A DNA stretch of 64,000 bases, from NCBI GenBank assembly GCA_033977485.1, contig CM066995.1, positions 51,893,162 to 51,957,161 of the forward strand. The letters are read 5' to 3'. Origin of the DNA: Hydrangea macrophylla. Taxonomy: Eukaryota; Streptophyta; Magnoliopsida; Cornales; Hydrangeaceae. Positions within the stretch are counted from its first letter, which is position 1, and the number at the start of each line of letters is the position of its first letter. Positions 11,901-23,731 of this stretch are shown piece after piece. The notes under the pieces were generated by a model. The model had not been told where the DNA came from. It worked only from the letters and a program-made list of their open reading frames with translations, and ran no database searches. Both the position numbers and the translations under genes were made by a program.

Positions 11901-14411
11901 TGTTCATTAACACAACAGTAAGCATACCATGCATGCTAAAATAATAGAATTTAAATGCCGCGGGAGCGGATATGACAACTTCCTAAGAGATGAACTAATT
12001 TGGAATGCATGTAAACATCTAATCAAAGAGCCAAAGTTAAAACATGCTTGCTATGAATAGTGGACAGAATAGTGAGCTGATTTTGTAAAAATGGAAAAGT
12101 GAGTTTAGACATGTTTTTAATTCATGATTTTTATGGAGGTCATCCTTATTGTGTCTAGAATCCATATCAAAAGGCCAAACTACAACAACTATTACAGATT
12201 GAGAGAAATCATGTTAACAAGAGAGGTTGCTCAAAAACAGAGTCTGTACTGTCAACTAAAATGTAGAAAAATATTAGAAAATGAAAACAAAACATTTAGA
12301 GGCACATATTATACAGAAAGTTCCCTAAGACACTAAAGGTCAAGGGAAAAATGAGTTGGGGCCACTTTCTTTGTAAAAGTTTTCTGAAAAACAAGTCGAA
12401 AGTCAACCAAAGCTGCTGTGACAGAAAAACAGAATGTCTGGAAGGAACATTTGGGTCAAAATAGGACACTTCCAAATATTTTCAAGTCAAACCAAAAATC
12501 ATGGATGTTCTCTAATGAGTTAGGAGGACTTCCCAAGTGTTCTCATAGTCAACCTTTGAGTATTGAACTCAGAATGTTATTTTAAAGTTGGATGACTCAC
12601 TGGTTTGGAGACTTTTGAGAAAAGAAAGATTATTTTTCTTGGAATCTAAATGTTGGGGTTTTAGAGGGGTTTCGAAATATAGGTTTTGAAAGCATATTTT
12701 CAATGCTAAAAGGAGATTATAACCACTTGAAATATCAACATCAAACTCTCTTCAAGAACTTCCAAGATTTTTGGAAAACACTGTTTTCATTTTGAAAATA
12801 ACTTCAAGAATACATAGGAATGCATTGAAGCTAGAATCATCATCTATCAAACAAGTTTTTGAGGTCAAGAGCTACTATCCATAAGGATTCAATCACCTCA
12901 AATAGCATGTCATCATCTAGATGATGATGAACTAGTAAGTAATTAAAGAAAAATAAAAAAGAAATGAGCTAAGGAAAGATGAACATATATATAAACAAGC
13001 AAGTAAATAGCAATCAAGAGTTGATAATCATTGAGATATTGGACTTGTAGCTTGGTGTTTCACTCATATATAGTGACTTTGGGCATGGAAGTAGCTTCCT
13101 ATCTCATAAATGCTCACAAAAATGGTGGTTGGGTGTATTGAATGTGAAGTAAAGAGGAGTAATGAAGTAAAAACAAGGTTTGGAACTCACTTTCTTGTTG
13201 AAAATCAAAGGAGGAAGCTCTCTTTCTCTCTATTCTAACCTTATCTCTACAACATTCTCTCTAAAACTTTTCTAAAAATTGCATTTGCCACCCCCAAAAT
13301 GAGGAGTCAAGGGGGGTTTATATAGGCCAATTTTGGGAGAGTTTGTGATATAAAAAGTGCTCCCATTGGTCCCAAACTTCTATGAACATAAACCTATAAC
13401 ATTTTGGTTTTTAATTATTCAATTTGCGGCCACAAAACAAAATTACAAAAAATGGACTTCTGGGGAAGAGTGCTATGGCGGCATTGGGCCTGTGCCGTGG
13501 CGATAGTGGGCCAGTGCCGCGGTGGCATTGCTCTTCAGATTCCCAGATTACTCCGTTTAGGCCCCCAGAGGTTTCGGTATTTGTGAATAGGCCCTATTTC
13601 GTCCGAAATTCATAGAAAATGCATACGAACTCCAAAATGAGCTTGTGATATACCGTTGGAAAGGTAATGGAGTCTACTTTCCATTAAAAAAATAGTTCGG
13701 AGATGGGTCAATTTGAAAAGTTTTGCGGTATTCGCGATAAAAGCCAATTTGATCACCTTTTTCACCTTCGAAAATTCATAATAAATCTGTTTTAAATCCA
13801 AAAATTATGTGCGATATACCATTGGAAAGCTATTGACCTCTAGCATCCATGACAAATGCTTGAAAAATGATACGGTGCTCTGGTTTTAAAGTCAACTTTT
13901 AGGTCAAATCGGTAAAACTTGGGATCTCTAGAAAGTTCTGGGAACCTCTGGGAGCTCCCAAAGGCTGACGTTTTTGACCGATTTTCTATTAAAACTCATT
14001 TTAGTACTTTTCACACAATCCAAGATGATCTTGAAACTTTCAAGCGAGTTCGGATGATTTTGGTCAAACCCTGGTCAAATTTGGTTAAACATGGGTCAAA
14101 CCGGTCAACAGGGAGTTTTCGAGAACTTTTAGGACTCCCGAGGGTCTCTGAGAGCTGACGATTTCATAAGTTTTTGCTTCAAAACCTAGTTTCTTACTTT
14201 TCCTATGACATAGCATGTTTCCAAAACTTTCGGTCCAAATCTGAGAGTTTTTGAGCTTTGAGGGGGCATTTTGGTTATTTGTTCCACTTTCTGTGTATTT
14301 TGAGAGATATAACTAACTTCTAGGAGTCATTTTTAAGTCTTTTTCGATCATTGTGAACCACCAAACTATGGGTCTCCTAAATCTGATAGCCAACAAAATG
14401 GGTTGTCTACA
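8936..14411 (-). repeat. 5' LTR of Ogre-like element 2, split by a solo LTR
   Basis: It is homologous to the element 1 LTR. On the minus strand it starts TGTAGACAACCC at 14411 and ends at 8936. Removing the 2.2-kb insertion at 9778-11977 leaves about 3.27 kb, the same size as the intact LTR. Its TATA box is at 13317-13324. The GC-rich near-palindrome cluster is decayed at about 13470-13530. The predicted target duplication at the right edge is GTGAT (14412-14416). Confidence 0.88.
9778..11977 (-). mobile_element. solo LTR inserted in the element 2 LTR
   Basis: A 2,200-bp insertion begins TGTCACGCCCCGG and ends GGATATGACA, with the 5-bp target duplication ACTTC on both sides (9773-9777 and 11978-11982). 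The host LTR continues without loss across the site. There is no coding sequence. It contains two copies of the palindrome TTCGACCGGTCGAA (about 10076-10108) and short repeats of a GCCGNNAATNNCCG type nearby. The TGTCACGCCCC edge matches the plus-strand left edge of the minus-oriented Tekay-like LTRs here, so minus orientation is likely, but the other end differs and it is a separate family. Confidence 0.88.
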
Positions 14412-16009
14412 GTGATGATGCAGTTTCAAAACAGCACTAAATACTAACATGCAAATAAAACTAGTATTCCTAAAACGCATTTATAGATCCAAATAAGTGT
14501 GACTCTGACACCAATTGTATGATTTAGGTTTTGAAAAACTTTAAATCATGCACAGCGGAAAATATAGTTTATAAAACTAATTGGTAGCCCGGATCTACTA
14601 CTCGTTAACTCGATAGATGTGTACTAGAGAGGGGACAAGAATTCTACCTTTAAGTCTTGAACCCAATTCTGAAAACTTCGACTTCCAGCAGCCTCCACTA
14701 GATGGTCTTCACTCTTATGATTCCTATGGATACCCCCGGAGAGACTAGGGTTGGTGGGAACCCTAATAGAGAGGATAGAGAAGGTTTTGGAAGCCCTAAA
14801 TAGTTTCTGCAGCTTCTGGTATTAAAAAAATGACGAACTCCGATTTCTGAATGCAGCTACCCTATTTATAGATTCCCAGAACTAACCTTACTTTCAATCG
14901 ATCGAAGTGACTTCGATCGATCGAACATTCCATCAAATTGAACAACGTTCGATCGATCAAACTTGCCTTGACTTCAATTGATTGAGACTCCTTCGATCGA
15001 TCGAACCTGTCTTGATAAGATCCTCATATGCCTTTCCAAGCATCCTAGCGGAGCTAAGAGTGTGACCTCCTAGGCTCTTTATTGTTGTCTCGGACCAGTT
15101 GTTAATTCCCATGATCAAACTCTGATCAGAAAACTAACTAACTAACCAGTTAACGTTTACTCCACTATAAAACGATAACTGAACTCCAACACAAAAGAAC
15201 ATATCCAAAGTGATAACTAGACTTGTACGATGCACTAATGTCCCTCTACCGTCAGCATTCATAATCATATTCAGGTAGTCGGATAACTGTTACCATCAAC
15301 CTGAATAATGATTACATCTTTTATTCCTTTAGTCCCATTCATCTCTCATGATTACCAAACATGTTGTAACTACTTATCAACAAGACTGCAGTTCTCAGTA
15401 ATCAACTCGGTGACATTCTCAAGGGAATGCTTACTCTTTATCAAAGGGTAGATTCTATGTTGACAATATATATTCACAACCCTATGAACATGACATACCC
15501 AAGATACCCAGGTGTTGATCTTTTATAGACCTCACTGATTGGTAAGTCAAAATAGCCATATCCACAGTTTGTGTTCATAATCGTCTTAAGATTGAGAACA
15601 TGTACCTTATACAAGTTATGAGTTCCTATCGACTGTTGATACTCTTAAGTGTCAATAGGAAAACTCAGGTCTATCAATACACTATAAGCACTAGCATATT
15701 AACTAAGAGTTATACTCTAATGATTGAGATTAATCACTCCATCCAATGGTATTCAATCATGCTATAGTGTACACCTAATGAGATATCTAGTCTCGTCATC
15801 CACTGTGACAAATTCTAATTATCAAAAAATAATAATTCGTATCTCACATGTATGTATCTCATACATACACGAATTACTTACTACGATACTTAAGGATTTA
15901 CAATCATCTCATGAAAGAAACATACATAATAAAATGTAAAGCTGATATCCATATATTAAATGTCAATGTCTAATACACAAAGTAATGGTTTGAGGGCACA
16001 AACCTAATA
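14412..16009 (-). mobile_element. copia-like LTR with internal stub
   Basis: An LTR of about 1.49 kb (14516-16009, minus) is followed in transcript sense by TGGTGTCAGAGTC (14512-14500), an initiator-tRNA-Met-like primer-binding site, and about 100 bases of internal DNA that ends where element 2 begins. The TATA box is CTATAAATAGG (14872-14861, minus). The right edge reads CCTAATA where CCTAACA is expected. The TGTTAGG...-type start and the primer site suggest Ty1/copia; no coding region is present to prove it. A cluster of TTCGATCGATCGAA-type palindromes lies just upstream of the TATA box (14893-15006). Predicted target duplication GATTG (16010-16014). Confidence 0.65.
14893..15006. repeat. 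TTCGATCGATCGAA palindrome cluster, copia-like LTR
   Basis: Six intact or one- to two-base-changed copies of a 14-base palindrome (core ATCGAT or GATCGATC) lie in about 110 bases, 20-130 bases upstream of the LTR's TATA box in transcript sense. The same motif occurs in Tekay-like LTRs of this window that otherwise share no recognisable sequence with this one. Confidence 0.8.
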
Positions 16010-16905
16010 GATTGTCCTCCATCGGTGCTTCGAGATCTCCCATCACGATCCCATCATCCCAAACCTCAAACATATCAAAATTGAACTCATCCATGTCGTC
16101 CAATACTGGTCCGGCTGCATTGACAACTGCTGCAGCTGCAAGCTGCTCGACTACGACTATAGGCTCGGCTAGCTCAGCCTCTTTAATATAAACCGATCTG
16201 GCGATGCTACTATTTGTGTGGCCTATATGGCTGCTATCTATGCTATGCCACCTATAGGTGCCTCTGGTTCTATAGCATCCTCCTCTAGTGCATCACCCTC
16301 TACAACAACGATGTCCTCTTTAAATATGATATCCATCTCAACAGCATTTGGTTCCTCTGGGTCACACCCTGGCCCCTCCGGGTCCTCCTCTAGCTCATCA
16401 TCATTGTCGTCACCCTCTAACTCCTCGTCATTCTCATCCTCCTTACGATCCTCCTCATCATTTGAAACTATAATGATCGGCTTAGGTGCTGGATCCATCT
16501 AAGCCTTATCATCACTAGCTAGATCCTCGTCATCTGCCTCAGCAGCATCTCCCACTATTGGCTCATCATCATCCTCCAGGGGTAGTGGTGGTATCTAGGG
16601 AGGTGGCGGCATACGTTGGACGTTCCTACTCAAGTATTGATAAGTCCCAGGGTCATGCAACATCACTAATGACTCCTCCTCAATAAGCCTCAGCGAGTCC
16701 TCACGGTAGATTGCCTCCAAGCAGAGCTCCTCTGGATCCTCAATTCTCAAGATATGCAGATCATACCATATATCTGTCTCTAGAGTGGTCATAACTCTCT
16801 AGCAAATCCTCCTAACATAGTATAACGGGTCCGCTGGCTCTATACGACCCTCATATACCCAATGTCCTTCATACACATTTGGGACGAATGTAGGCACCAT
16901 GCTAC
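16010..16905 (-). pseudogene. extra acidic ORF of Tekay-like copy B, decayed
   Basis: On the minus strand, 16905 to 16010 can be aligned with the 326-residue ORF at 55748-54768 of the complete element. It has the N-terminal region with E-P-A-D-P-x-Y-Y-x-R-R-I-C, an Asp/Glu-rich middle (16498-16238 is open for 86 codons) and V-P/E-A-P near the acidic end. Internal stops break the frame. It sits between a primer-binding site and an insertion by the copia-like element, so the downstream gag is not visible. The finding of the same ORF in three copies shows that it belongs to the family. Confidence 0.7.
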
Positions 16906-17018
16906 TTGAAAAGAAAACTATCTAATATCATAACTAATCTTAATACTCATCAATGGGGATCTAAAGGTTCTAAGACCAGATGATGTGGGATAATTAGTAA
17001 GCAAAGTATAAATCTGGG

Positions 17019-17030
17019 GCTCTGATACCA
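17019..17030 (-). promoter_or_regulatory. primer-binding site, Tekay-like copy B
   Basis: The minus strand reads TGGTATCAGAGC, the complement of the 3' end of initiator tRNA-Met, 7 bases inside the LTR edge. Confidence 0.85.
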
Positions 17031-17325
17031 AAAATCATGTCATGCCCTGGAGCAGCAAAAATAGGGAAAATAAAATTCCTTTTTTAGGTCTGTAGGATAT
17101 AACTAGTGAAGTCACTTAATTGTCCACACCGCACAGTTCTAACCAATAAAGTAATAATAAGAAAGTAGTAATAAAACATCTTCCATATCATAATAATAAG
17201 TCGCTAGATTATTACAATGACGTCTGAAAATAGAAACAAGCAAAGTCTTAGGGTAACGTATACCCAATTACAACATAATAAAAAAGTTTGATAATAGGAA
17301 TAGAAACTATAATCTATTCTACTCT

Positions 17326-17447
17326 TCAGCTAGCATAAACATAGTCATCAACATAGTAGTCCTCTCTAGCATACCCAGCCCCTTAGTGGGGGCCATCCTC
17401 TATGTAACCACCCTTACATTAAAAACTTTCGTCATAGGTTTAGTTAC
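17326..17447 (-). pseudogene. LTR exon with Tyr-rich reading frame, copy B
   Basis: Downstream of an acceptor-like ACAG, the minus-strand frame has three internal stops but keeps the conserved end Y-Y-x-D-D-Y-V-Y-A-S-stop (TGA 17328-17326). It is the decayed counterpart of 47944-48044 and 29579-29697. Confidence 0.55.
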
Positions 17448-17831
17448 CTGTATTGTAAGAAACAAGGTAGTTTGGACGGGGAATGTCCAGGCATAAAAGG
17501 CTGTCAGTTATTGAAAGCTGAGTGAGTAGAAAACTAACACAATATCGTAAGTGTGAAGTAATTACAAGTTATGGAAAGATATATAATTAATACTACTAAT
17601 AATATCTTCTTCTTATTCTAACCCATTATCTGATTACTATCTTCTTGTGACACAAAGACCGACAATGTACTCTTGATTGAAGAATAGACTCGATAGTTTA
17701 ACTCTATAGATAAACTATCATTTCATCCACCGCTTTTAAGAATATATTCATAGCTCACCGTATGTCATGGACACCACGTCAGTCCGTCCCCAACTTTTAA
17801 GAACATATTCACAGCTCACTGTATTACAAGG

Positions 17832-19459
17832 TGATGAGGGTTGATATTTGTAAGAATATTGGCCCAAATAAGAATGGAATTTGTTAATCTTGGTGCTATA
17901 ATCTCTTTACACAATGATATATTTCCTTGGTATGTTGTGTTTAGTGTCATTTTATGTAGGTTTAGAAGCTGAATTGATAACAGGTTGAAAAGGGACAGTC
18001 AAAGAAACAAAAAGGACATATCAAAGGTGTAACTCAAGTCCCAATCAATTGCTAACCCGTGAAAATTGATTTCCAACCCTTCCAGACCAAACAATTGCCA
18101 TCCATAAGAAATCGATTGCCATCAATACCAATCGATTGCCTACACTACCAATCGATTGGTCAGGATTGTGCAATTAAACCTCTTTAATGGAGCAAAATCT
18201 AAGCATATCCCTAATTTGTGCGACGACCAGGCATTACATTCTGTACCTAGACACTCCTTACTCGTGGATAAAGTTGTATATATATAGGTGTGAGTGAGAT
18301 GAGTGCGTCTTTTGAACATTGGAATTTATAGGTTTTTGGAGTTCTTTCAATTTACACAAACAAGATTTGGATTTTGTAGTTTTATTCTATAATTGCAATC
18401 ATGTTTCATTTATGTTCTTTTACTATTCTATAATTGTTATCATTAGTTTATACAAATCTCAGTTTGATCCACCATTGCTACTTCACTTTCATGTTTAGAT
18501 CCCATTTTATTAACATGCTTCAAATTGTTTGTGTTTCTGTACTCTTAAACATGCTCGACTAGACTCGTGGTTGGGAACAATGTGTTGAAACATTGTCTCC
18601 CATCCACTGCCATGATACAAAATTAAGGTCAGTGGCAATCAATTAGACATAGAACCCAATCGATTGCCATGGACTCAAAGCCAATCGATTGGTATCTTAT
18701 GCCAATCGATTGAGGGACATTCCATGCCAACCGATTGTTGTCTATAGCAATCGGTTGGTAGGCATATGTCTTGGGCAAAACCTTTACAGTATTCCAGTGA
18801 CTTTTGTTTCAAGAACTTAAACCAAATTGATCTTTTAAAGTTCAAATTGCAAACAAATTTTGAAATTTGAGCCCTTAAAGCTAGTTAACTTGATGAACAT
18901 ATTGAATATCTTGTACATAATTTGTTTGTCATAGTTCATAGTTTTAAGTAGTCAATATTTTGGTTCTTAAAATAAGTAAAGTAATTCAACCACTAATCAT
19001 GTAAGATGTATATTAGTGTCTAAATTTCTGAACTTAATCTTTTCAAAATAGTGAAAGCTGGAAAGGTGAAGCCCCATTAGTACTTCAATGTTATAACATA
19101 GTAGTGGTTGGTACACCATGGATTCACGTGTTCCCAACAACTTTTCATATACAGTTTTAAATCAGATTTTTTCATATCTAGTTAACTTAGTTGTTACTTA
19201 ATTTTAGTTAATTTAGTTGTGCTTAATTTAAAGTAGTCTAATTGAATTTTGAATACAGTAGGATCGTTTGAACCTCCACTTTCAAGAAATCATCTTTTAT
19301 TTTTCTTTAGGTCTCACTCTAGAATCTTCTGTCCCCAATTTCCGTTCCTAGGGATACGACCTGGTCTTACCATTTTTTACTCGACGCAATTGTCTACACT
19401 TGGACATACTCATAAGAGCACACACATTCTCAGTCGTATCATAGGGACACAACGACTGA
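17832..19459 (+). mobile_element. LTR-like insertion with CCAATCGATTGG clusters
   Basis: A 1.63-kb insertion splits the copy B LTR. ACAAGG lies at both edges (17826-17831, 19460-19465), and the LTR continues across the site when compared with copy C. It starts TGATGAGGG; the right end (...ACGACTGA) lacks a clear CA, so the exact boundary and class are uncertain. It looks like a solo LTR of an Athila-like family, since the TTGATATTTGTAAGAATATTG start is familiar, but no primer-binding site or coding region is present. A TATA box (18276-18287, plus) is flanked by palindrome clusters at about 18040-18165 and 18640-18755. Confidence 0.6.
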
Positions 19460-20796
19460 ACAAGGGATATCAATCTATTGCCACGACTTAATATCATTTA
19501 CCAATGATCCTAGCTTACCAACTTTTAAGAACATATTAACAGTTCATCGGCTTTTAAGAACATATCATGGATCACCTGGTCCATCTTAGGGCTACTTGGT
19601 CCAGCTCACTGCCTTTTAAGAACATATTGATAACTCATCGGCTTTCAAGAACATATCATAACCAAGGCCCGCCCACGTAATATTCCCAGATCTTAGCAAA
19701 CCTACCTAATTTCTATGCTAATACTGATGCAAGACATTCCCATGTGGCCTGACTACATTGAATGGAACGAATGAAACCCAAATAGTTCACAACAACTACG
19801 TTATCTAATGTTATAAAATGTTATCTCATTATTCTTAACGTTATCTCGTCACAGTGTTGCATTATCTCTTTATTCAACAATACTGCATATCGAAAGCATG
19901 AATCAATATTCAAATAGCTAAGCAATTCATATCATAAACAACAGGGGATATCAGTATTCTGTAAGTACCAATCGATTGAGACATACATGGGTTCAATCAA
20001 TTAAGGAACAAGTGGTGTCAATCGAATGAAACTTCTTTCAATCGATTGGGTCCCATCCAATCGATTGAGTCAAATTCAATCGATTGATAAAAGTTTAATC
20101 GAATAGAACCTTTCCAATTGATTGAGAGGGTCATCTTTTCCCAGAACTGGGCAGAGGCGCCCTGGATTTCTGGAATCCCATATGTGTTCATTTTCTTTAT
20201 GTTTAAACTTCTAAAAACATTACACCTAAGCTACTGAGTGATTTTGGGACTCACCAAAGCGAAGAGAGGGTGTTTGGGGTGAGCTTGAGCTTGAAGCTCC
20301 AATGGCCTCCTTCTCTCTCTCTCTCTCTCATCTTCCCTTTCTCTATCTCCTTCTCTTCTCTTCTATTTTCTCTTCTTCTTCTTTTGTCTCTACCAGAGAG
20401 TGTGTACATATATATATGTGAGGTGTATGTGTATATATATATGTGAGAGGTAATATATATGACAAATATCACTCTCTCTATAAAACAGACACATACAAGT
20501 GTCAACTCCCTACGCAAACTTGGAGATCAAGTTCTAACCTTATTTAATTGATTGAGTAGGGTTCAATCGATTGAGAACAGGTCGGCTAACAATCAATCGA
20601 TTGAGAAAGTTCAATCGATTGGTTTCATGTCGGCCAAAGTTCAATCGATTGAAATAGGCCCAATCGATTGGGAAGGTCATGAGTTCAATCGATTGAGAAG
20701 AATCCAATCGATTGGAAAAGGATTTACAGGAACGATTAAGGCAAACATACTAAATCTCATTTCATTAATATACATCCAAAAATACAAGGTATTATA

Positions 20797-21175
20797 ATAC
20801 TCACCTTAGAATTCCACACTCGCCTTAGAGTTCCACACTCACCTCCGAGTTCTACACTTACGTTAGAGTTCCATACTAACCTTTGAGTTCTATACTCGCC
20901 TTAGAGTTCCACACTCACCTCAGAGTTCTACACTCACCTCTGAGTTCCACACCTACCTCCGAGTTCTATACTCACCTTACAATTCTACACTTACCTCAGA
21001 GTTCTATACTCACCTCTGAGAGTTCCATACTCACTTCTAAGTTCTACACTTACCTTAGAGTTCCACACTCACCTCAGAGTCTACACTCACCTTATAGCTC
21101 CATGCTCACCTTTGAGTTCCAACACCCACCTTAGAGTTCCATAATCTCTTCCAAGTTCCATACTCACCTGATCGA
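20797..21175. repeat. ~20-bp tandem array (AGAGTTCCACACTCACCTY)
   Basis: Eighteen or so imperfect copies of a 20-21 base unit begin at the edge of the copy B LTR. The unit is not in phase with a protein. A looser repeat of GTTGAGTCCAATTGATGATGG type follows at 21340-21560. Tat/Ogre elements are known to carry tandem repeats between pol and the 3' LTR, and this array lies in that position for the plus-strand element whose 3' LTR begins at 22122. Confidence 0.85.
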
Positions 21176-22121
21176 CCATTGGAGGTTCTAAAATGAATCC
21201 TGGTTTTCGGTCTAAAGAAGATCTAAAAGGCTTTCAGCAACCAGGGTCAGCCCCAAAGAGATCCCGATCCCCCCGACAGACCTCACCTATTCACAAGAGC
21301 AATCGTCTTTCCCAACCCAACCATAATTGTAAATCCAGTTGTTGATGTTGCTAAAATTAGAGTTGAGTCCAATTGATGATGGAGATAAGTCTAGTCGTCG
21401 ATGTCATTGATGGAGATGAATCCAGTCGCTAATGTTGGAGTTGAGTCCAATTGATGATGGAGTTGAATCCAGTTATTGATGTTGTTGATAAACTTTTGAG
21501 GAGTTATAGGGCTCAAAGTCCAAGTGATGATGGAATTGAGTCCACTTATTGATGTTATTGAAATTGATGACATTGTTCAGGGCCCAAAGTCTAGTTGAGA
21601 TGTTATAAGGCATTTTAAGGAAGTTCTATATAGACCCAGAGTGCCAGATTGCACTTGCACAAAATTCTAGTCCATCCATAAAGTTTTCTTAGAACTCAAA
21701 AGTTCCCTTAGGGCCCCAGAGTCCCTATCGAAACTAGTCATTGCATTAGAGTCAAATACCAGCATTACAGAAGCCCACTAAGTGTGGCACACCTGCAGCA
21801 CTATTTCATGATAGAATTACCAGCACTTTAGGACACAAGGCTCCGTGCACATCCATATTATATCCATGCATTGCATAGCATCTGCCTGTTTGATTGTACA
21901 CCTCCCTATATCTCATTTCTTCATACTCTAAACTATGTCCTGGTTTGATTTCCCTTGGGATACGTATGTAACTCACGTAGAGCATGACCAGCACCAGGAT
22001 CATCTTTTCTCGCAATTTTGTAATGCATTTATCCTAAATCAAAAAATCTGTCTCTTTAAAGGCTTTGGCACTCACTTGCGACACATGTTGCCTCACAAGT
22101 TCATACCAAAGAGGGGCAAAC
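21176..22121 (+). mobile_element. 3' region of a plus-strand Ogre-like element
   Basis: Noncoding. It contains the TTTGATTTCCCTTGGGATACGTA motif region (about 21945-21968), which I recognise from the 3' untranslated region of Tat-type elements. A purine-rich AAAGAGGGGCAAAC tract (22107-22121) lies directly before the LTR start and fits a polypurine tract. No pol sequence is present, because copy B has separated it from this end. Confidence 0.6.
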
Positions 22122-22167
22122 TATAGACACCCCATTTTGTTAGCTATCAGATTTAGGATACCACTAG

Positions 22168-22469
22168 TGTCACGACCCACCTTCCCATCTAGCAACAATA
22201 TTGTCCACTTTGGGCCTAAACTCAAAGAACTTACCAAGGGGTCACCTATCCTTAGTATTGCTCTAGCAGCAGCATGCTTAATTGCGAAGTTCTTTCATGT
22301 TTACTCCCAAACAGTTTTAAAAGGCCTTGTTGCATTAGAGGGGCGATTAATCCTTATAAACTAGTCCATGAACTTCACTCCAGGCAATGTGGGACATGCC
22401 CCCATACCTGACCTCACCTCATCCATCTTGGCCTTGCTGCCTTAGGAGTATTGGGTCTTGGTCGTCACA
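22168..22469. mobile_element. 302-bp insertion with imperfect inverted ends
   Basis: Defined by comparison with the two other LTRs of the family, which lack it. The ends TGTCACGACC and GGTCGTCACA are inverted repeats with one mismatch. No clean target duplication is visible (ACTAG versus GCTAC). It could be a small nonautonomous LTR element or a TIR element; unclassified. Confidence 0.5.
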
Positions 22470-23261
22470 GCTACCTTGGTGGTTCACGGTGATTGGAAAT
22501 ATGCAAAAAGGACTCCCGAAAGTCGATTCTATCTTTTAGAGTGCTCAAAAATTGGTACAAATGACCAAAATGCCCCTAAAATCCCAAAACTTCCAGATTT
22601 GGACCAAAAACTCTAAAAACATACTATGTCGTATAAAAAATACCTAAAAAACGTTTTAGTAGAAAATCGAATGAAAACTACTAGAGGCTCCTAGAAGTTC
22701 CCAAAACTGTCCAGAGATTCCTAACTTGACCGATCTAGCCCAGATTTTGACCTGAAAATCAAAGCACTGTTGCAATTTTCAAATATTTTCATAAATACTA
22801 AAGGTCAATAGCTTTCCAATGGTATATCACACATAATTTTCAGAGTTGAATTGAATTTATTATGAATTTCCAAAAGAGAAAAAGACGATCAAATCGGATT
22901 TTATCGCAAAAACTGAAAATTTTCCAAAGTGACCCGACTTTGAATTTTAATTAAAATTTTTTTTTTATGGAAAGTAGGCTTCAATTCCTTTCTAACGGTA
23001 TATCACAAGCTCAATTTGGAGTTTGCATGCATTTTCTGTGAATTTTGGACAAAACACTTTTCACAAATATTGGAACTTCTAGGGGCCACAAAACAAATTT
23101 TAAAATGTTTGAGAAGTAGTGTCACTGTGGCACTCGTCCCCAAATGGGTCAATTTTTGTAATTTTTGGGGGGCTAAATTTGGAATAATTCGATACCAAAA
23201 CGACGTAGTTTCTTGTTTACAGGACATTTTTGGACCAATGGGAACACTCTTTTATATCCTA

Positions 23262-23263
<2 letters not shown>

Positions 23264-23297
<34 letters not shown>
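23264..23297 (+). repeat. 34-base poly-C run
   Basis: Uninterrupted cytosines inside the plus-strand Ogre-like LTR, 15 bases before the TATA box. The length may be inexact, since such runs are error-prone in sequencing. Confidence 0.9.
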
Positions 23298-23299
<2 letters not shown>

Positions 23300-23449
23300 G
23301 CGCCAATTGGCCTATATAAACTCCCCTTGGTGCTTCATTTTGAGAGGTGCAAGTGTAAAGTCAAAAACCCAGTTGTTGGGAGAGATAAAGATAGAGATAG
23401 ATATAGAAGAGAGAAAGTGAGTTTAGCTATTGTTTTCAATCAAAAGTGA

Positions 23450-23731
23450 CGGTTTGTTTGATAACCTAATTAAGTGCTGAAAATGAAAAGCTTCAGCACT
23501 TATTTCTTTTTCAGTGCGATTGATAATGTACCACTTAATTAAAAAGTATCAAAAAAATCACTAAAATCTTTAAATGTAAAGTTTCTACTAAAAATAATCA
23601 CTGAATGCAGTATGTTTCAGTACTTGAAATACTATTTTCAGTATTGCAAATCTAATCACTTAGAATTTTTAGTACTTAAAATTCAACACTAAATTTTCAG
23701 TACTTAATTTTTAGTTTTATCAAATGGACCC
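23450..23731. mobile_element. MITE family A, copy 1 (282 bp)
   Basis: It interrupts the LTR; TGA is duplicated at 23447-23449 and 23732-23734. The ends CGGTTTGTTTGATAA and, inverted, GGGTCCATTTGATAA form a 15-bp terminal inverted repeat. The interior is rich in the words AAGTGCTGAAAATGA and CAGTACTT. A second copy lies in DAD1 intron 2 (37002-37270) and a fragment at 42895-42984. Class unknown; too short to code. Confidence 0.75.

Larger units (their letters stand above)
17038..20796 (-). repeat. 5' LTR of Tekay-like copy B, with insertion
   Basis: The plus strand starts TGTCATGCCCTGG and ends AAGGTATTATA, both one or two changes from the complete element's LTR edges. Without the insertion at 17832-19459 it is about 2.13 kb. 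It carries two clusters of CAATCGATTG palindromes (about 19970-20130 and 20545-20720) on either side of the TA-rich promoter region and a (CT)n tract. It also has 'CTTTTAAGAACATA' minirepeats and a decayed copy of the LTR exon (17326-17447). The right edge abuts a tandem array, so the element jumped into that array; predicted target duplication ATACT (20797-20801). Confidence 0.85.

Noticed and set aside
20883..21134. 83-codon ORF in the 20-bp tandem array
   Set aside because: Repeat-derived, drifting frame, no support as a gene.
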